This document shows, piece after piece, positions 8,080 to 18,162 of a stretch of 64,000 bases of DNA (the first letter of the stretch is position 1; every line of letters starts with the position of its first letter). Source of the DNA: CAVQMB01 sp963713445 (GTDB lineage Bacteria > Pseudomonadota > Gammaproteobacteria > Competibacterales > Competibacteraceae); the NCBI GenBank assembly GCA_963713445.1, contig CAVQMB010000028.1, positions 1 to 64,000 on the forward strand. Reading direction: 5' to 3'. Made by a program: the position numbers and the translations under genes. A model generated the notes under the pieces. It did not search any database, was not told the DNA's origin, and saw only the letters and a list, made by a program, of their open reading frames with translations.

Positions 8080-8919
8080 ATGTTCAAAGCCTGGCACGCC
8101 GTGCGTCTGTTCACCATCCTGGTCTATCTGTTTACCTTTGTGCCCATCGCGGTGGTGATTCTGCTGTCGTTCAATCCGGCCCAGTTCGGCACCTTCCCCA
8201 TGCACGGGGTGAGCGGGCGTTGGTTCGTCGCCCTGGTGCGAGACCCGAATATCGTGCGCGCCTTCCGCACCTCGGCGCTGCTGGGACTGTGCACCGCCGT
8301 GTTGTCGACGGCGACTGGTGTTATGGCGAGCCTGGCACTGGTTCGCTATCGGTTCCCGGGGCGCGAGGCGATCAGTACCTTGCTGGTCGCGCCCATTATG
8401 GTGCCGGAGGTGGTGCTGGGGGTGTCGCTGCTGCTGTTCATGCGTTTTCTCAACCTGCATCGCAACTTCGCCCTGCTGCTCATGGGACACGTGTTGATCA
8501 CGCTGCCGTTCGTGGTGCTGGTGGTTCAGGCACGGCTTGCTGGTATCAGCCGGGTGTATGAGGAAGCCTCGTTGTCACTGGGAGCCAACCGGCTGCAGAC
8601 CTTTCTCGAGGTGACGCTGCCGTTGTTGCTGCCCGCGGTGTTCGCCGGGATGCTGTTCGCATTCACCATTTCATTCGACGACATCACCGCCACCTTGTTC
8701 TGGAAGCCGCCCGGCGTTGAGACGGTGCCAACCCAGATCTACGGTATGCTGCGAAATTCAATCAGCCCGGAAATCAATGCGCTGGGCAGCGTCATGATCG
8801 CCATTACCGTGGGCGTGCCGTTGGTGGCCGGAGCGTTAGTCCGTTACTTCGCGCGCGGTCTTAGACGCGGTTCTTCCGCTCCGGCCGAGCCCGCGTTTGA
8901 GCAAACCGCAAATCCATGA
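8080..8919 (+). CDS. potC: ABC transporter permease, PotC-like
   Basis: A 279-residue second permease that pairs with the first. Features are an N-terminal membrane segment (LFTILVYLFTFVPIAVVILL), FNPAQFGTFPMHGVSGRWF, and the EAA loop EASLSLGANRLQTFLEVTLP. FSFDDITATLFWKPPG-type residues (SFDDITATLF) are a PotC/PotI hallmark. The ATG at 8080 is preceded by GAGGGCG; a GTG at 8065 overlapping the potB stop is also possible. The binding-protein gene follows after about 20 bases. Confidence 0.86.
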   Translation: MFKAWHAVRLFTILVYLFTFVPIAVVILLSFNPAQFGTFPMHGVSGRWFVALVRDPNIVRAFRTSALLGLCTAVLSTATGVMASLALVRYRFPGREAISTLLVAPIMVPEVVLGVSLLLFMRFLNLHRNFALLLMGHVLITLPFVVLVVQARLAGISRVYEEASLSLGANRLQTFLEVTLPLLLPAVFAGMLFAFTISFDDITATLFWKPPGVETVPTQIYGMLRNSISPEINALGSVMIAITVGVPLVAGALVRYFARGLRRGSSAPAEPAFEQTANP

Positions 8920-8940
8920 GAACCAAAGGAGTCAGACGCC

Positions 8941-10095
8941 ATGACTGATGATACCAAGCGCTACGAACGCCTTCTGAGCCGCTTCCGCGAGGGGGAAATT
9001 TCGCGCCGCACATTCGTCCGCCTGTTGGGTACCGCCGGCGCCGCTGTGGGCTTGGTGGGCGGGCCGCTGGGCCTGATGAGCCGCGAGGCGTTCGCCGAGG
9101 TCAAGCAGGTGCGCTACGATGGCTGGGGCGGCGTGGTGGAAAAAGCGTTCGAGAAGGACGTGTTCCGCCCCTACACCAAAAAAACCGGTGTCAACGTCGT
9201 CACAGGCACTTATTCCAGCGGCGACGAGTTCCTCACCCGCGTCAAGGCGAGCAGCCCCGGCGACTACAACATCTTTCACGCCAGCGGCGTATTCGACTAT
9301 GCACGTTATATCAATCTGGGTTGGGGCGTGACGCTGGACGAGTCCAAGATCCCCAACCTCAAGCTGGTCATGACGTCGCTAGAGGAGCCGCTGCGTAAGG
9401 TGAGCCACGGCAAACTTTCCGCCGCACCCTATGACTACGGCTCGACCGGCATCGGTTACAACAAGAACAAGATCAGTGAGGACGAGATCAAGAAGCAAGG
9501 CGCCAAGATCCTGATCGATGCCAAGTACAAAAAGAAGATCGGCGGCTGGAGCGACTGGCGCACCCGAATCTGGTATGCCGCCCTGCAAACCGATCAGGAT
9601 CCGAACGACATCAAGGACCTCAAAGCGGTATGGGATGCGGTGCGCAAGAACCGCGACCTGGTGCTGAAATACTGGCACTCGGGCGCGGAGCTGATGAGCC
9701 TGCTGGCCAACGAAGAGATCTGGGTCACCGAAGCGTGGTCGGGCCGCATTGCGGCGCTGCAGCAGCAGGGTCATCCCATCGGCTTCTACAATCCGCCCAA
9801 GGTCTTTAGCTGGCAGGAATGCATGTTCGTGCTCAAGGGCAGCCCGTTGGCGGCCTGTGAGGAACTGCTCAACTTCATGCTTAAACCGGAGGTGCAGGTC
9901 GAGGTCGCCAAGGGTCAGAACTATGCGCCGGCACTGGATCCGACCAAGTACGACCTGCCCAAAGCGGTGCAGGATCTGCCGACGTTTGATCCGACCGGTA
10001 CTCTTAAGGGCTTTACCTTCGCTGACCCGGACTACTGGAACGGCCATGAACAGGCCTGGAGCCAGAAGTTCGAGCAGGTCAAGGCGGGGTACTGA
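8941..10095 (+). CDS. potD: Tat-exported extracellular solute-binding protein, PotD-like
   Basis: A 384-residue periplasmic binding protein that delivers substrate to the two permeases. The N-terminus has a twin-arginine signal (SRRTFVRLLGTAGAAVGLVG, with Arg22-Arg23) and a likely cleavage after REAFA. The mature part has features of the PotD/PotF class (YSSGDEFLTRVKA, GSTGIGYNKNKI, WVTEAWSGRIAALQQQG). Tat export suggests folding in the cytoplasm before transport. It follows a GGAG ribosome-binding site. Polyamine is the likely ligand by family; the acidic ligand pocket cannot be confirmed by eye. Confidence 0.84.
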   Translation: MTDDTKRYERLLSRFREGEISRRTFVRLLGTAGAAVGLVGGPLGLMSREAFAEVKQVRYDGWGGVVEKAFEKDVFRPYTKKTGVNVVTGTYSSGDEFLTRVKASSPGDYNIFHASGVFDYARYINLGWGVTLDESKIPNLKLVMTSLEEPLRKVSHGKLSAAPYDYGSTGIGYNKNKISEDEIKKQGAKILIDAKYKKKIGGWSDWRTRIWYAALQTDQDPNDIKDLKAVWDAVRKNRDLVLKYWHSGAELMSLLANEEIWVTEAWSGRIAALQQQGHPIGFYNPPKVFSWQECMFVLKGSPLAACEELLNFMLKPEVQVEVAKGQNYAPALDPTKYDLPKAVQDLPTFDPTGTLKGFTFADPDYWNGHEQAWSQKFEQVKAGY

Positions 10096-10101
10096 TTGGT
10101 A

Positions 10102-11259
10102 ATGGCGGATTTGTCCGCTACCGCGGCGGTCACCGCCCCGTCCGGCGCCGGCGAATCGGCGGCGCCGGGCGGGGCCAGCCGCCCCTGCGTGCAGCTGTCG
10201 GGCGTGAGCAAGCGCTACGGCGCTGTCGAGGCGGTGCGCACGATGGACCTCAGCATCGGCGAGGGCAGCTTCGTAACCCTGCTCGGTCCTTCGGGCTGCG
10301 GCAAGACCACCACGCTGCGCATGATTGCCGGGCTGGAGTCGGCTAGCGCCGGTGATATTCACATCAAAGGCCGGCGCGTCAACGACGTGCCCATTCATCG
10401 GCGCAACCTGGGCCTGGTGTTCCAGAATTACGCCCTTTTTCCGCACAAGAGCGTGTTCGACAACGTCGCCTTCGGTCTCAAGTACCGGGGCGTGAGCAAG
10501 GCCGAGCGGGCACGCCGCGTGCGTGATGCGCTCGGTATCGTGCGTCTGCCGCAAATGGAGAGCCGCTACCCGGCGGAGCTCTCCGGCGGTCAGCAGCAGC
10601 GCATCGCGCTGGCGCGTGCAATCGTCATCGAGCCCGACGTGCTGCTGCTCGACGAACCATTGTCGGCGCTCGACGCCAATCTGCGCGAAGACATGCGCGT
10701 GGAACTCAAGCGCATCCAGCGCGAGCTCGGCGTCACCACGATCTTCGTGACCCACGATCAGGGCGAAGCGCTGGCCATGTCCGATCAGATTGTGGTGATG
10801 AGCGACGGCATAATGGAGCAAGTGGGATCGCCGGAGCAGGTCTACAATGAGCCCAGCTCGCGCTTCGTGGCGCAGTTTCTGGGCCACGCCAATCTGTTTG
10901 ACGCGCGCCTGTGCGAGGCCGATGGTGACAGCCCTACCGTGGAGCTCAAGGACGGCCAGCGCTTTAGGGTGCGGGCCGCGCCTCCATCCGCGGCGCCGGG
11001 AGCAGCAGCGACCATGGTGGTGCGCGCCGAGAAGGTGTGGGTGGGGAAAGACGAAACCCCCGACTCAGCGCTTAACGTGATGAGCGGCGAGATCACGGCG
11101 GTTGACTATCAAGGCCCGTTCGTACGCTACTTTATTTCAATGGGCGACTACTCGCTGCAGGCCATCAATCCGATTGAGCGTCACCCGTTCCAGGAAGGCG
11201 AGCAGGTCCGGATCACCGTCAAGCCGCACGATTGCATACTGCTGCCTGCTGTGCAGTAA
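10102..11259 (+). CDS. potA: ABC transporter ATP-binding protein, PotA-like
   Basis: A 385-residue ATPase that powers the importer. It has a Walker A (LLGPSGCGKTTTLRM), Q-loop (FQNYALFPH), signature (LSGGQQQRIALARA), Walker B (VLLLDEPLSALD) and H-loop (THDQGEALAMSD), all intact. A C-terminal TOBE domain follows from about residue 280. An ATG at 10102 is preferred to a TTG at 10096 that directly follows the potD stop. A Gly/Ala/Ser-rich N-terminal tail of about 30 residues precedes the domain. Last gene of the operon; it ends about 50 bases from the convergent malQ. Confidence 0.9.
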   Translation: MADLSATAAVTAPSGAGESAAPGGASRPCVQLSGVSKRYGAVEAVRTMDLSIGEGSFVTLLGPSGCGKTTTLRMIAGLESASAGDIHIKGRRVNDVPIHRRNLGLVFQNYALFPHKSVFDNVAFGLKYRGVSKAERARRVRDALGIVRLPQMESRYPAELSGGQQQRIALARAIVIEPDVLLLDEPLSALDANLREDMRVELKRIQRELGVTTIFVTHDQGEALAMSDQIVVMSDGIMEQVGSPEQVYNEPSSRFVAQFLGHANLFDARLCEADGDSPTVELKDGQRFRVRAAPPSAAPGAAATMVVRAEKVWVGKDETPDSALNVMSGEITAVDYQGPFVRYFISMGDYSLQAINPIERHPFQEGEQVRITVKPHDCILLPAVQ

Positions 11260-11309
11260 GGGGGCGCGACTATTTGTAAAGCCGATGGTGAAGGTCGAGG
11301 TCATTACAA

Positions 11310-13514
11310 TCAGGCTTGGGTCGCGTGCCCATCGTTAGTGCCTGAAAGCCGGCCGCGGCCGGCCTCGTGCAATGCCGCCGCCAGGCGGCGCAGGCGCTCG
11401 TCACCGTGCCAGTGCTCCAACTCAAGCGGCAGCTTGCGGCGCCAGTTGGGATGCTGATCGGTGGTTCCGGGAAGATTGACCTGCTGATACTCACCCCAGA
11501 CATCTTCCGGTTGTACCATCAGCAAGTGAGCCGGGCTCCGCGCCAGGTACACGTGCACCGCCAGAGACAGCTCGGTAGACCAGGCCGAGTCAGCACTCAG
11601 TTGCCCGGATGCGAGTCCGGCGGCGTGCAGCGCGCGCACTAATCGAGCCCGGTTGGCCGCCCGCTCCGAACGTTGCGATGCGGCCTGCTCGGATTTCGGA
11701 AACAGACCCAATTGTTCCCGCAGATCGATATCGTAACCGCGCCAGAAACCTGCCAGTGTTGGCAAATCATGGGTGCTGGCGGCGACCAGAGCCTGCGCCG
11801 GGTAGTCCGTCGGCGGTAGAAACTCTCCGTCCGTGTCCCAACGCTTTTCGAAATACAGCAGCCGGTAGCTGAGTACACCGGCGCTAGTCAGCGCCGTGCG
11901 CAGCTCGTCAGGCACGGTGCCCAGGTCTTCCCCGATGACTAGACACCGATGGCGCTGGCTCTCCAGTGCCAGTATTCCCAGCAAATCGGCCAGCGGATAG
12001 GCGACATACGCGCCGTCGCGTGGTGATTGCCCCGGTGGCACCCAGAACAGCCGCAGCAGTGCCATGACGTGATCGATACGCAGGGCCCCGCTGTGGCGCA
12101 TGTTGGCCCGTAACAACTCGCGAAATGGTGTATAAGCCCGTTCCCGCAGGGCCTTAGGCACCGGCGGCGGTAAGCCCCAGTCCTGGCCGCCAGGGCTGAA
12201 TTCGTCCGGCGGCGCGCCAATACGGGCGCCATCGCCGTACAGTGTCGGGTCCGACCAGGTGGCCGCCCCATGGCTCGTTTCACCGACCGCCAGATCGCGG
12301 TACAGACCGATTACCATGCCTTGCGTTGCGGCGCGCTCGCAAGCGCTTTCCAGCTGATCCGCGGCCAGCCATTGCAGATAACAGTGAAAGCCGGTTGCCT
12401 CGGCCCGGTCCGTGGCAAAATGCTGCACTACCTCGCTGTCGGGATGGCGAAAGCCCGGCGGCCAGTCGCACCAGCCGTGCACCGCCGGATCAAGCGAACG
12501 AAACCAGTCGTTCAAAGCATCAAACAGTACATCCTGTTGCAGCGCACCACCATGCTCGTCACAAAAGTGCTGGAAGTCTCGGGCCCGCGCGCTGTCCCGC
12601 GTCTGTTCGTGGTCGCGAAAGTGGCGGTAAAGCAGCGCTAGGATCTCAAACTTGACGACCGCGACACCCGGGTAATCCACCAGATCAGCGGCCCGTAATC
12701 CCGCTATCTGCGACTGGAACGCAGTCTGTGCGACCCGCTCGCGCGCCTCGTGACAACGGGCGAATTCCGCCACGCCTTCGACATCAAGATAAAGCGGGTT
12801 CAGGAAGCGGCGGTTGGACGGACTATAGGGACTGGCCTGCTCCGGAGCTGCAGCGAACAGTTCGTGTAGTGGGTTGAGGCCGATGCAGTCGGCGCCGAGT
12901 GCCGCGGCCAGGTCGATGGTGTGGGCAAGGTCGGTGAAATCGCCGATGCCCCAGTTACGCTCGGAGCGCAGGCTATACAGCTGGACGGCTAGACCCCACA
13001 GCCGGTCGTTATTTTCCAGTGCTGGCGGCTGGTAACAGCGCTCGGGTACCACCACCAGGCACATTTCGGCGTCCGCCAGGGTGAGGCGGTGATACCCCAA
13101 GGGCAGGCTGAGTGGCAGGCGGAAGCTGAAGCGCTGGAAGGGCTCATCGTCCAGAACCCGGCGCTCGTGGCGTTCCAGTGTCGCCGGCTGCAGTGTACCG
13201 TCGTGCTGGTGACCGTCTTCCTGTGCCACCCGCCAGGCCAGGCCGGTGGGTTGGATGCGGGCAGGCAGTGTCAGCTCGATCACTGTCGGTTGCGCGGTGG
13301 CCGGTATTACCTGCACCGGTGCCAGGATTCGCCGCCAGGTCGCGGATTCCTGTTGCGCGAGTGCGGTCGGTTGATCGGCGGCAATGCCCATGGCGTTGAG
13401 CAGTGCCCGATAGGTTGGGGCGCTGGTATCGTGGCGCTGCCCCCAGATATCCCAATAGTAGGGCAGAATGCCGCAGCGTTGCCCGATTTCCACGAGACGA
13501 TGATAATCGGTCAT
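11310..13514 (-). CDS. malQ: 4-alpha-glucanotransferase (amylomaltase)
   Basis: A 734-residue GH77 enzyme that disproportionates short maltodextrins released from glycogen so phosphorylase can use them. The catalytic Asp nucleophile lies in LRIDHVMALLRLFWVP, the acid/base Glu in VIGEDLGTVPDEL, and the transition-state Asp in ASTHDLPTLAGFW. The N-terminal 140 residues form the extra domain found in long MalQ proteins. It is the last gene of glgC-glgA-glgP-glgX-malQ and overlaps glgX by four bases (ATGA), so it is translationally coupled. Confidence 0.95.
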   Translation of the reverse strand: MTDYHRLVEIGQRCGILPYYWDIWGQRHDTSAPTYRALLNAMGIAADQPTALAQQESATWRRILAPVQVIPATAQPTVIELTLPARIQPTGLAWRVAQEDGHQHDGTLQPATLERHERRVLDDEPFQRFSFRLPLSLPLGYHRLTLADAEMCLVVVPERCYQPPALENNDRLWGLAVQLYSLRSERNWGIGDFTDLAHTIDLAAALGADCIGLNPLHELFAAAPEQASPYSPSNRRFLNPLYLDVEGVAEFARCHEARERVAQTAFQSQIAGLRAADLVDYPGVAVVKFEILALLYRHFRDHEQTRDSARARDFQHFCDEHGGALQQDVLFDALNDWFRSLDPAVHGWCDWPPGFRHPDSEVVQHFATDRAEATGFHCYLQWLAADQLESACERAATQGMVIGLYRDLAVGETSHGAATWSDPTLYGDGARIGAPPDEFSPGGQDWGLPPPVPKALRERAYTPFRELLRANMRHSGALRIDHVMALLRLFWVPPGQSPRDGAYVAYPLADLLGILALESQRHRCLVIGEDLGTVPDELRTALTSAGVLSYRLLYFEKRWDTDGEFLPPTDYPAQALVAASTHDLPTLAGFWRGYDIDLREQLGLFPKSEQAASQRSERAANRARLVRALHAAGLASGQLSADSAWSTELSLAVHVYLARSPAHLLMVQPEDVWGEYQQVNLPGTTDQHPNWRRKLPLELEHWHGDERLRRLAAALHEAGRGRLSGTNDGHATQA

Positions 13515-15592
13515 GTTGGTTCCTTAACATATACGGCGACGCAGCGGCCAGGTAGATCCAGGTGTTCGTTGATCACGTTTGGGAGGTCAGTATCGGTTGC
13601 CAGCTCCAGCCGCCAGTCCCCGGCCAGCGGTAACCGGAACTCGACGCTCGCGCTGGCACTGTTGATCAGTAGCAGCAGTGTGGCATCATGCAAGGTGTTG
13701 CCGGCGGCGTCGCGATGATCGCCGGCGTCACCCGCCAGCAGCAGGCCCAGAGCCTGGCGTTCGGGCTCGTGCCAGGTGTTGTCGCTCATGGGGTGGCCGG
13801 CCGGATCCAGCCAGCTGATGTTGGCCAAACCGGTGTGCACTGAGAACTGCCGCCCGTGCAGAAACCGGGGCCTGCGCAGTACCGGATGGCGGCGGCGCAG
13901 CGCCAGCAGCTGGTGGACGAATTCGAGCAGTGGCCGCTCCTCTTCAAGCAAGGTCCAGTCGAGCCACGTGGTAGTGTTGTCCTGGCAGTAAGCGTTGTTA
14001 TTGCCACCCTGAGTCTGGCCGAACTCATCACCGGCCAGCAGCATCGGTGTGCCCTGGGCCAGCAACAGCGTTGCCAGTAGATTACGCTGCTGGCGTGCGC
14101 GAACGGCCGCAATGGTCGGCTCGTCGGTGGGGCCCTCGATGCCGTAGTTGGCACTGAAGTTTTCGGCGTGACCGTCACGATTGGATTCGCCATTGGCCGA
14201 GTTGTGGCGTTCAGCGTAACTCACCAGATCTCGTAGAGTGAAGCCGTCGTGACTGGTGACGAAGTTGATTCCTGCCCAGGGACGTCGCCCAGCACGCTCG
14301 AACAGATCGCTGGAACCTGCCAGCCGGCGGGCCAGTTCCGGCAGTTCGCCGCGGTTTCCGCGCCAGAACCGGCGCAGGCTGTCGCGACTGCGGTCGTTCC
14401 ATTCGGCGAAGCCGGGTGGGAATCCCCCCAGCCGGTACCCGCCGGGACCCAGATCCCAGGGTTCGGCGATCAGTTTGAGCGTGCCCAGCACCGGATCCTG
14501 CCGCAGTGCGCTGAGCAGCGCGGCGTGCGGATCGAAACCATGCTGGGTGCGACCCAGTGCGGTGGCCAGGTCGAACCGGAAGCCGTCGATGCCGAACCGT
14601 TCGGCCCAGTAACGCAGACTGTCGGTCACTAGGGCCAGCACCCGCGGATGCTGCAGGTCGAGGCTGTTGCCGCAGCCACTGTCGTTGATGTAGCGGCCGC
14701 GGTTGCCGGGCTGTAGGCGATAATAGCTGGCGTTGTCGATACCGCGCAGGCTGAGGGTGGCGCCGTTGTGGTCGCCTTCGGCGCTGTGGTTGTAGACCAC
14801 ATCGACGATGACTTCGAGGCCGGCCTGGTGCAGGCGCTGGACCACGTTGGCGACTTCGTCGACGTCGCCGGTGGTCAGATAACGTGGATCAGGTGCGCAC
14901 CAGGCGATGGGGCTGTAGCCCCAGTAGTTGCGCAGATCGCGCGCCAGCAGAAAGGATTCATCGGCGAATCCCTGCAGCGGAAGCAGTTCGATGGTGGTAA
15001 TGCCGAGCCGGACAAGATGGTCGATCACGGCTTCGTGGCCAAGCCCGGCAACGCGGCCGCGGAGCTCTTCGGGTACCCGCGGATGGCGCATGGTGAAGCC
15101 TCGCACGTGAGCTTCGTAGAGCACGGTGTCGGACCAGGGGATTGCCGGTCGGCGGTGTTCGGCAGGGTGGCTACGCTCGGCCACGATCACTGCCCGCGGG
15201 GTTTCGGTAGCACTGTCGCGCGGGTCGGGCCGGCCGTCCGGGCATGCGTCACGGTGCAGTTCGCGGCAGCGTACCGGGCCGCTGAGCTGCCGGGCGTAGG
15301 GGTCGATCAGCAGTTTGGCGGCATTGAAGCGCTGGCCCTTGCGTGGTGCCCACGGGCCGTGAACCCGGTAGCCGTACTGCTGGCCGGGCGTTACCCCCGG
15401 GAGATACCCGTGCCACACCTGATCAGTGTATTCCGGCAAGTCGAGCCTTTCGCGCTCGTTGCCGGCTGGGTCGAACAGGCACAGTTCGACCCGTTCGGCC
15501 CGCGCCGAGAACAGTGCGAAGTTAACCCCGTGACCGTCATAGCTGCTGCCCAATGGTCCCGGGGCGCCCGGCAGCAGTCGCCGGCCCATCAC
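13511..15592 (-). CDS. glgX: Glycogen debranching enzyme (isoamylase type)
   Basis: A 693-residue GH13 enzyme that cleaves alpha-1,6 branches from phosphorylase limit dextrin. An N-terminal CBM48-like domain (GSSYDGHGVNFALFSARAER) precedes the barrel. Catalytic residues sit in DGFRFDLATALGR (Asp nucleophile), LIAEPWDLGPGGY (Glu), and FVTSHDGFTLRD (Asp). The two ends overlap the neighbouring genes by four bases each. Family length is about 650-700 residues, so it is complete. Confidence 0.95.
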   Translation of the reverse strand: MMGRRLLPGAPGPLGSSYDGHGVNFALFSARAERVELCLFDPAGNERERLDLPEYTDQVWHGYLPGVTPGQQYGYRVHGPWAPRKGQRFNAAKLLIDPYARQLSGPVRCRELHRDACPDGRPDPRDSATETPRAVIVAERSHPAEHRRPAIPWSDTVLYEAHVRGFTMRHPRVPEELRGRVAGLGHEAVIDHLVRLGITTIELLPLQGFADESFLLARDLRNYWGYSPIAWCAPDPRYLTTGDVDEVANVVQRLHQAGLEVIVDVVYNHSAEGDHNGATLSLRGIDNASYYRLQPGNRGRYINDSGCGNSLDLQHPRVLALVTDSLRYWAERFGIDGFRFDLATALGRTQHGFDPHAALLSALRQDPVLGTLKLIAEPWDLGPGGYRLGGFPPGFAEWNDRSRDSLRRFWRGNRGELPELARRLAGSSDLFERAGRRPWAGINFVTSHDGFTLRDLVSYAERHNSANGESNRDGHAENFSANYGIEGPTDEPTIAAVRARQQRNLLATLLLAQGTPMLLAGDEFGQTQGGNNNAYCQDNTTTWLDWTLLEEERPLLEFVHQLLALRRRHPVLRRPRFLHGRQFSVHTGLANISWLDPAGHPMSDNTWHEPERQALGLLLAGDAGDHRDAAGNTLHDATLLLLINSASASVEFRLPLAGDWRLELATDTDLPNVINEHLDLPGRCVAVYVKEPT

Positions 15593-18096
15593 CCTGCTGC
15601 GGGGAACGGCGTCGGCACGGGTTGCAGCCGCCAGATATCGCGATTGTACTGGTGGATCGTGCGATCGCTGGAGAAGACACCGCTGGCGGCGGTATTGCGT
15701 ATCCCCATAGTCAACCAGTGATCGTGCTGCCGGAACGCAGCGGCTACCCTGGCCTGGGTGTCGACGTAGCTGCGAAAGTCCGCAGCCGTCAACCAGGGGT
15801 CGGCCGGGTTGCGGATGCTATCGACAATGGGCTGGAAGATGCCGGGTTCAAAGGGGCTGAAATGGCCGCTGGCGAGCAGTTGGACGACGCCGGCAAGATC
15901 GTGATCGGCGGCGATAATGGCGGCTGGGTCGTAGTCCTGCCGGGTGGCAGCGGCTTGTTCGGCAGTGAGCCCAAACAGGAAAAAGTTGTCGGCGCCCACG
16001 GCGTTGCGGATTTCGATGTTGGCACCGTCCAGGGTGCCGATGGTGACCGCACCGTTGAGCATGAATTTCATGTTGCCGGTACCCGAGGCTTCCTTGCCGG
16101 CGGTTGAGATCTGCTCGGACAGGTCGGCTGCCGGGCAGATCCGCTCCATCGACGACACCCGGTAGTTGGGCAGGAATGCCAGCCGCAGCCAACCGTCGAT
16201 TTCGGGGTCGGCGTTGATGGTGGCAGCAACGTTGTTGATTAGCTTTATGATCAGCTTGGCCATGGTGTAGCCGGGCGCCGCCTTGCCGCCGATAAGCACG
16301 CAGCGCGGCACCATCCCGTTGGTGTCGCCACGCTTGATTCGCTGGTACAGGTGGATAACGTGCAGCACATTGAGCAGTTGGCGTTTGTATTCGTGAATCC
16401 GCTTGACCTGAACATCGAACAGCGCGCCGGGATCGACTTCGACCCCGCATTCATCGCGGACCATTGCCGCCAGACGGCGCTTGTTGGATAACCGGACGTC
16501 GGCCCAGCGGGCCCGGAATACGGCATCCTCCGCATAGGGTGCGAGTGCTGCCAGCTGTTCCAGGTCGGTGCGCCAAGCGGCCCCGATGGTGGTATCCAGC
16601 AGCCTGGCCAGGCGCGGATTGCAGGCGGCCAGCCAGCGCCGCGGGCTGACGCCATTGGTCTTGTTGTTGAATTTGTCCGGCCACAGTTCGTAGAAGTCGC
16701 GGAACAGGCCTGTGGTCAGCAAATGCGAATGCAACTCGGCCACACCATTGACCGAGAAGCTGCCGACTATCGCCAGATAGGCCATGCGGATCATCGGTTC
16801 GGGGCCTTCCTCGATCAGCGACATCCGGCGCAGGCGGTTGTTGTCTCCCGGCCAGCGCCGGGCTACCTGGACCAGGAAACGGGCGTTGATCTCGTAGATG
16901 ATATCCAGATGCCGCGGTAGCAGGTCGCGGAACAGCCGCACCGGCCAGCGCTCCAGCGCTTCCGGCAACAAGGTGTGGTTGGTGTAGGCCATGGTGCGGG
17001 TGGTGATGGCCCAGGCGTCGTCCCATCCCAGTCCGTGTTCGTCCATCAACAGTCGCATCAGCTCGGCGACCGCGATACTCGGGTGGGTGTCGTTCAGCTG
17101 AAAGCAGTGCTGGGCGGCAAAGGCGGCGACATTGTGGTTGTGTTGGTGATGCCACTGGCGCAGCGTGTCCTTGAGGCTGGCGGCGGCCAGAAAATATTGC
17201 TGGCGCAGACGGAGTTCCTTGCCGTTCTCGCTGGCATCGTTGGGGTATAACACCATCGTGATATTCTCGGCGGCGTTTTTGGCGGCAACGGCCTCCGGGT
17301 AGCTGCCCTCGTTGAATTCCCCCAGGTCGAACTCCTCGGATGCTTCGGCTGACCACAAGCGCAGCGTATTGACAGTGTCGTTGCGATAGCCTGGGATCGG
17401 AATGTCGTAAGGGATCGCCAGTACGACGTGGGCTTCGATCCAGCGCCACTTAAGGTTGCCGTGTACGTCGCGGTAGGATTCGCTGCGGCCGCCGAACGGA
17501 ATCCGCTGGAACATCTCCTCGCGTCGCATCTCCCAGGGATAACTCTCGCTTAGCCAGTGGTCCGGTTCCTCGACCTGAAAGCCGTTGTCGATCAACTGTC
17601 GGAACATACCGTACTCATAACGCAGGCCGTAACCCAGCACCGGCAGTTGCAGGGTGGCACAGGAGTCCAGGAAACAGGCTGCCAGCCGGCCCAGACCGCC
17701 GTTGCCGAGGCCGGCATCGTGCTCCTCGCCGATGAGGTCGGCCAGCTTGAGACCGAGTGCGGCCAGCGCCTCGGCTACGGCGTCGCGCAGGTCCAGATTG
17801 AGCAGGGCGTTATCGGTGCTGCGCCCGATCAGGTATTCCATCGACAGATAGCGCATGCGGCGGGCGTCGGTGGACTCGTAATAGGCGTGGCGGGTGCGGT
17901 TCCAGCGCTCGTTAATGCGATCGCGCAACGTCAGCGCCAGCGCCTGGTAAAGGTAGTGCGGAGAGGTGCTGAGTTTGTCCCGCCCGAGGGTGCAGGAGAA
18001 ATAGCGCAGGAAATCGGTTTTCAATGTACTGACGTCGCCTCGCAAGGGGGCGATATTAAGCAGATCAGGTTCAAGGGTGTTGTGGTGTTGGTTCAT
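15589..18096 (-). CDS. glgP: Glycogen/maltodextrin phosphorylase
   Basis: An 835-residue GT35 enzyme that releases glucose-1-phosphate from glycogen. The pyridoxal phosphate site is EASGTGNMKFMLNGAVTIG with the Schiff-base Lys in NMKF. Other family blocks are YLSMEYLIGRS, FQLNDTHPSIAVAELMRLL and DVQVKRIHEYKRQLLN. The ATG at 18096 is chosen; the frame is open to a TTG at 18138 but family alignments begin near this ATG. It lies 66 bases after glgA. Complete in length. Confidence 0.95.
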   Translation of the reverse strand: MNQHHNTLEPDLLNIAPLRGDVSTLKTDFLRYFSCTLGRDKLSTSPHYLYQALALTLRDRINERWNRTRHAYYESTDARRMRYLSMEYLIGRSTDNALLNLDLRDAVAEALAALGLKLADLIGEEHDAGLGNGGLGRLAACFLDSCATLQLPVLGYGLRYEYGMFRQLIDNGFQVEEPDHWLSESYPWEMRREEMFQRIPFGGRSESYRDVHGNLKWRWIEAHVVLAIPYDIPIPGYRNDTVNTLRLWSAEASEEFDLGEFNEGSYPEAVAAKNAAENITMVLYPNDASENGKELRLRQQYFLAAASLKDTLRQWHHQHNHNVAAFAAQHCFQLNDTHPSIAVAELMRLLMDEHGLGWDDAWAITTRTMAYTNHTLLPEALERWPVRLFRDLLPRHLDIIYEINARFLVQVARRWPGDNNRLRRMSLIEEGPEPMIRMAYLAIVGSFSVNGVAELHSHLLTTGLFRDFYELWPDKFNNKTNGVSPRRWLAACNPRLARLLDTTIGAAWRTDLEQLAALAPYAEDAVFRARWADVRLSNKRRLAAMVRDECGVEVDPGALFDVQVKRIHEYKRQLLNVLHVIHLYQRIKRGDTNGMVPRCVLIGGKAAPGYTMAKLIIKLINNVAATINADPEIDGWLRLAFLPNYRVSSMERICPAADLSEQISTAGKEASGTGNMKFMLNGAVTIGTLDGANIEIRNAVGADNFFLFGLTAEQAAATRQDYDPAAIIAADHDLAGVVQLLASGHFSPFEPGIFQPIVDSIRNPADPWLTAADFRSYVDTQARVAAAFRQHDHWLTMGIRNTAASGVFSSDRTIHQYNRDIWRLQPVPTPFPAAG

Positions 18097-18162
18097 GCCG
18101 CTGCAGCTGCGGGAAAGGATGAGCCCACTATCGCTCAAGCCGGAGCGGGTGTCACCCGATAC

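Noticed and set aside
9379..10887. A 502-codon minus-strand open frame across potD and potA
   Set aside because: It is antisense to two genes with full family motifs, has His/Arg/Gln-rich composition typical of shadow frames, and no domain.
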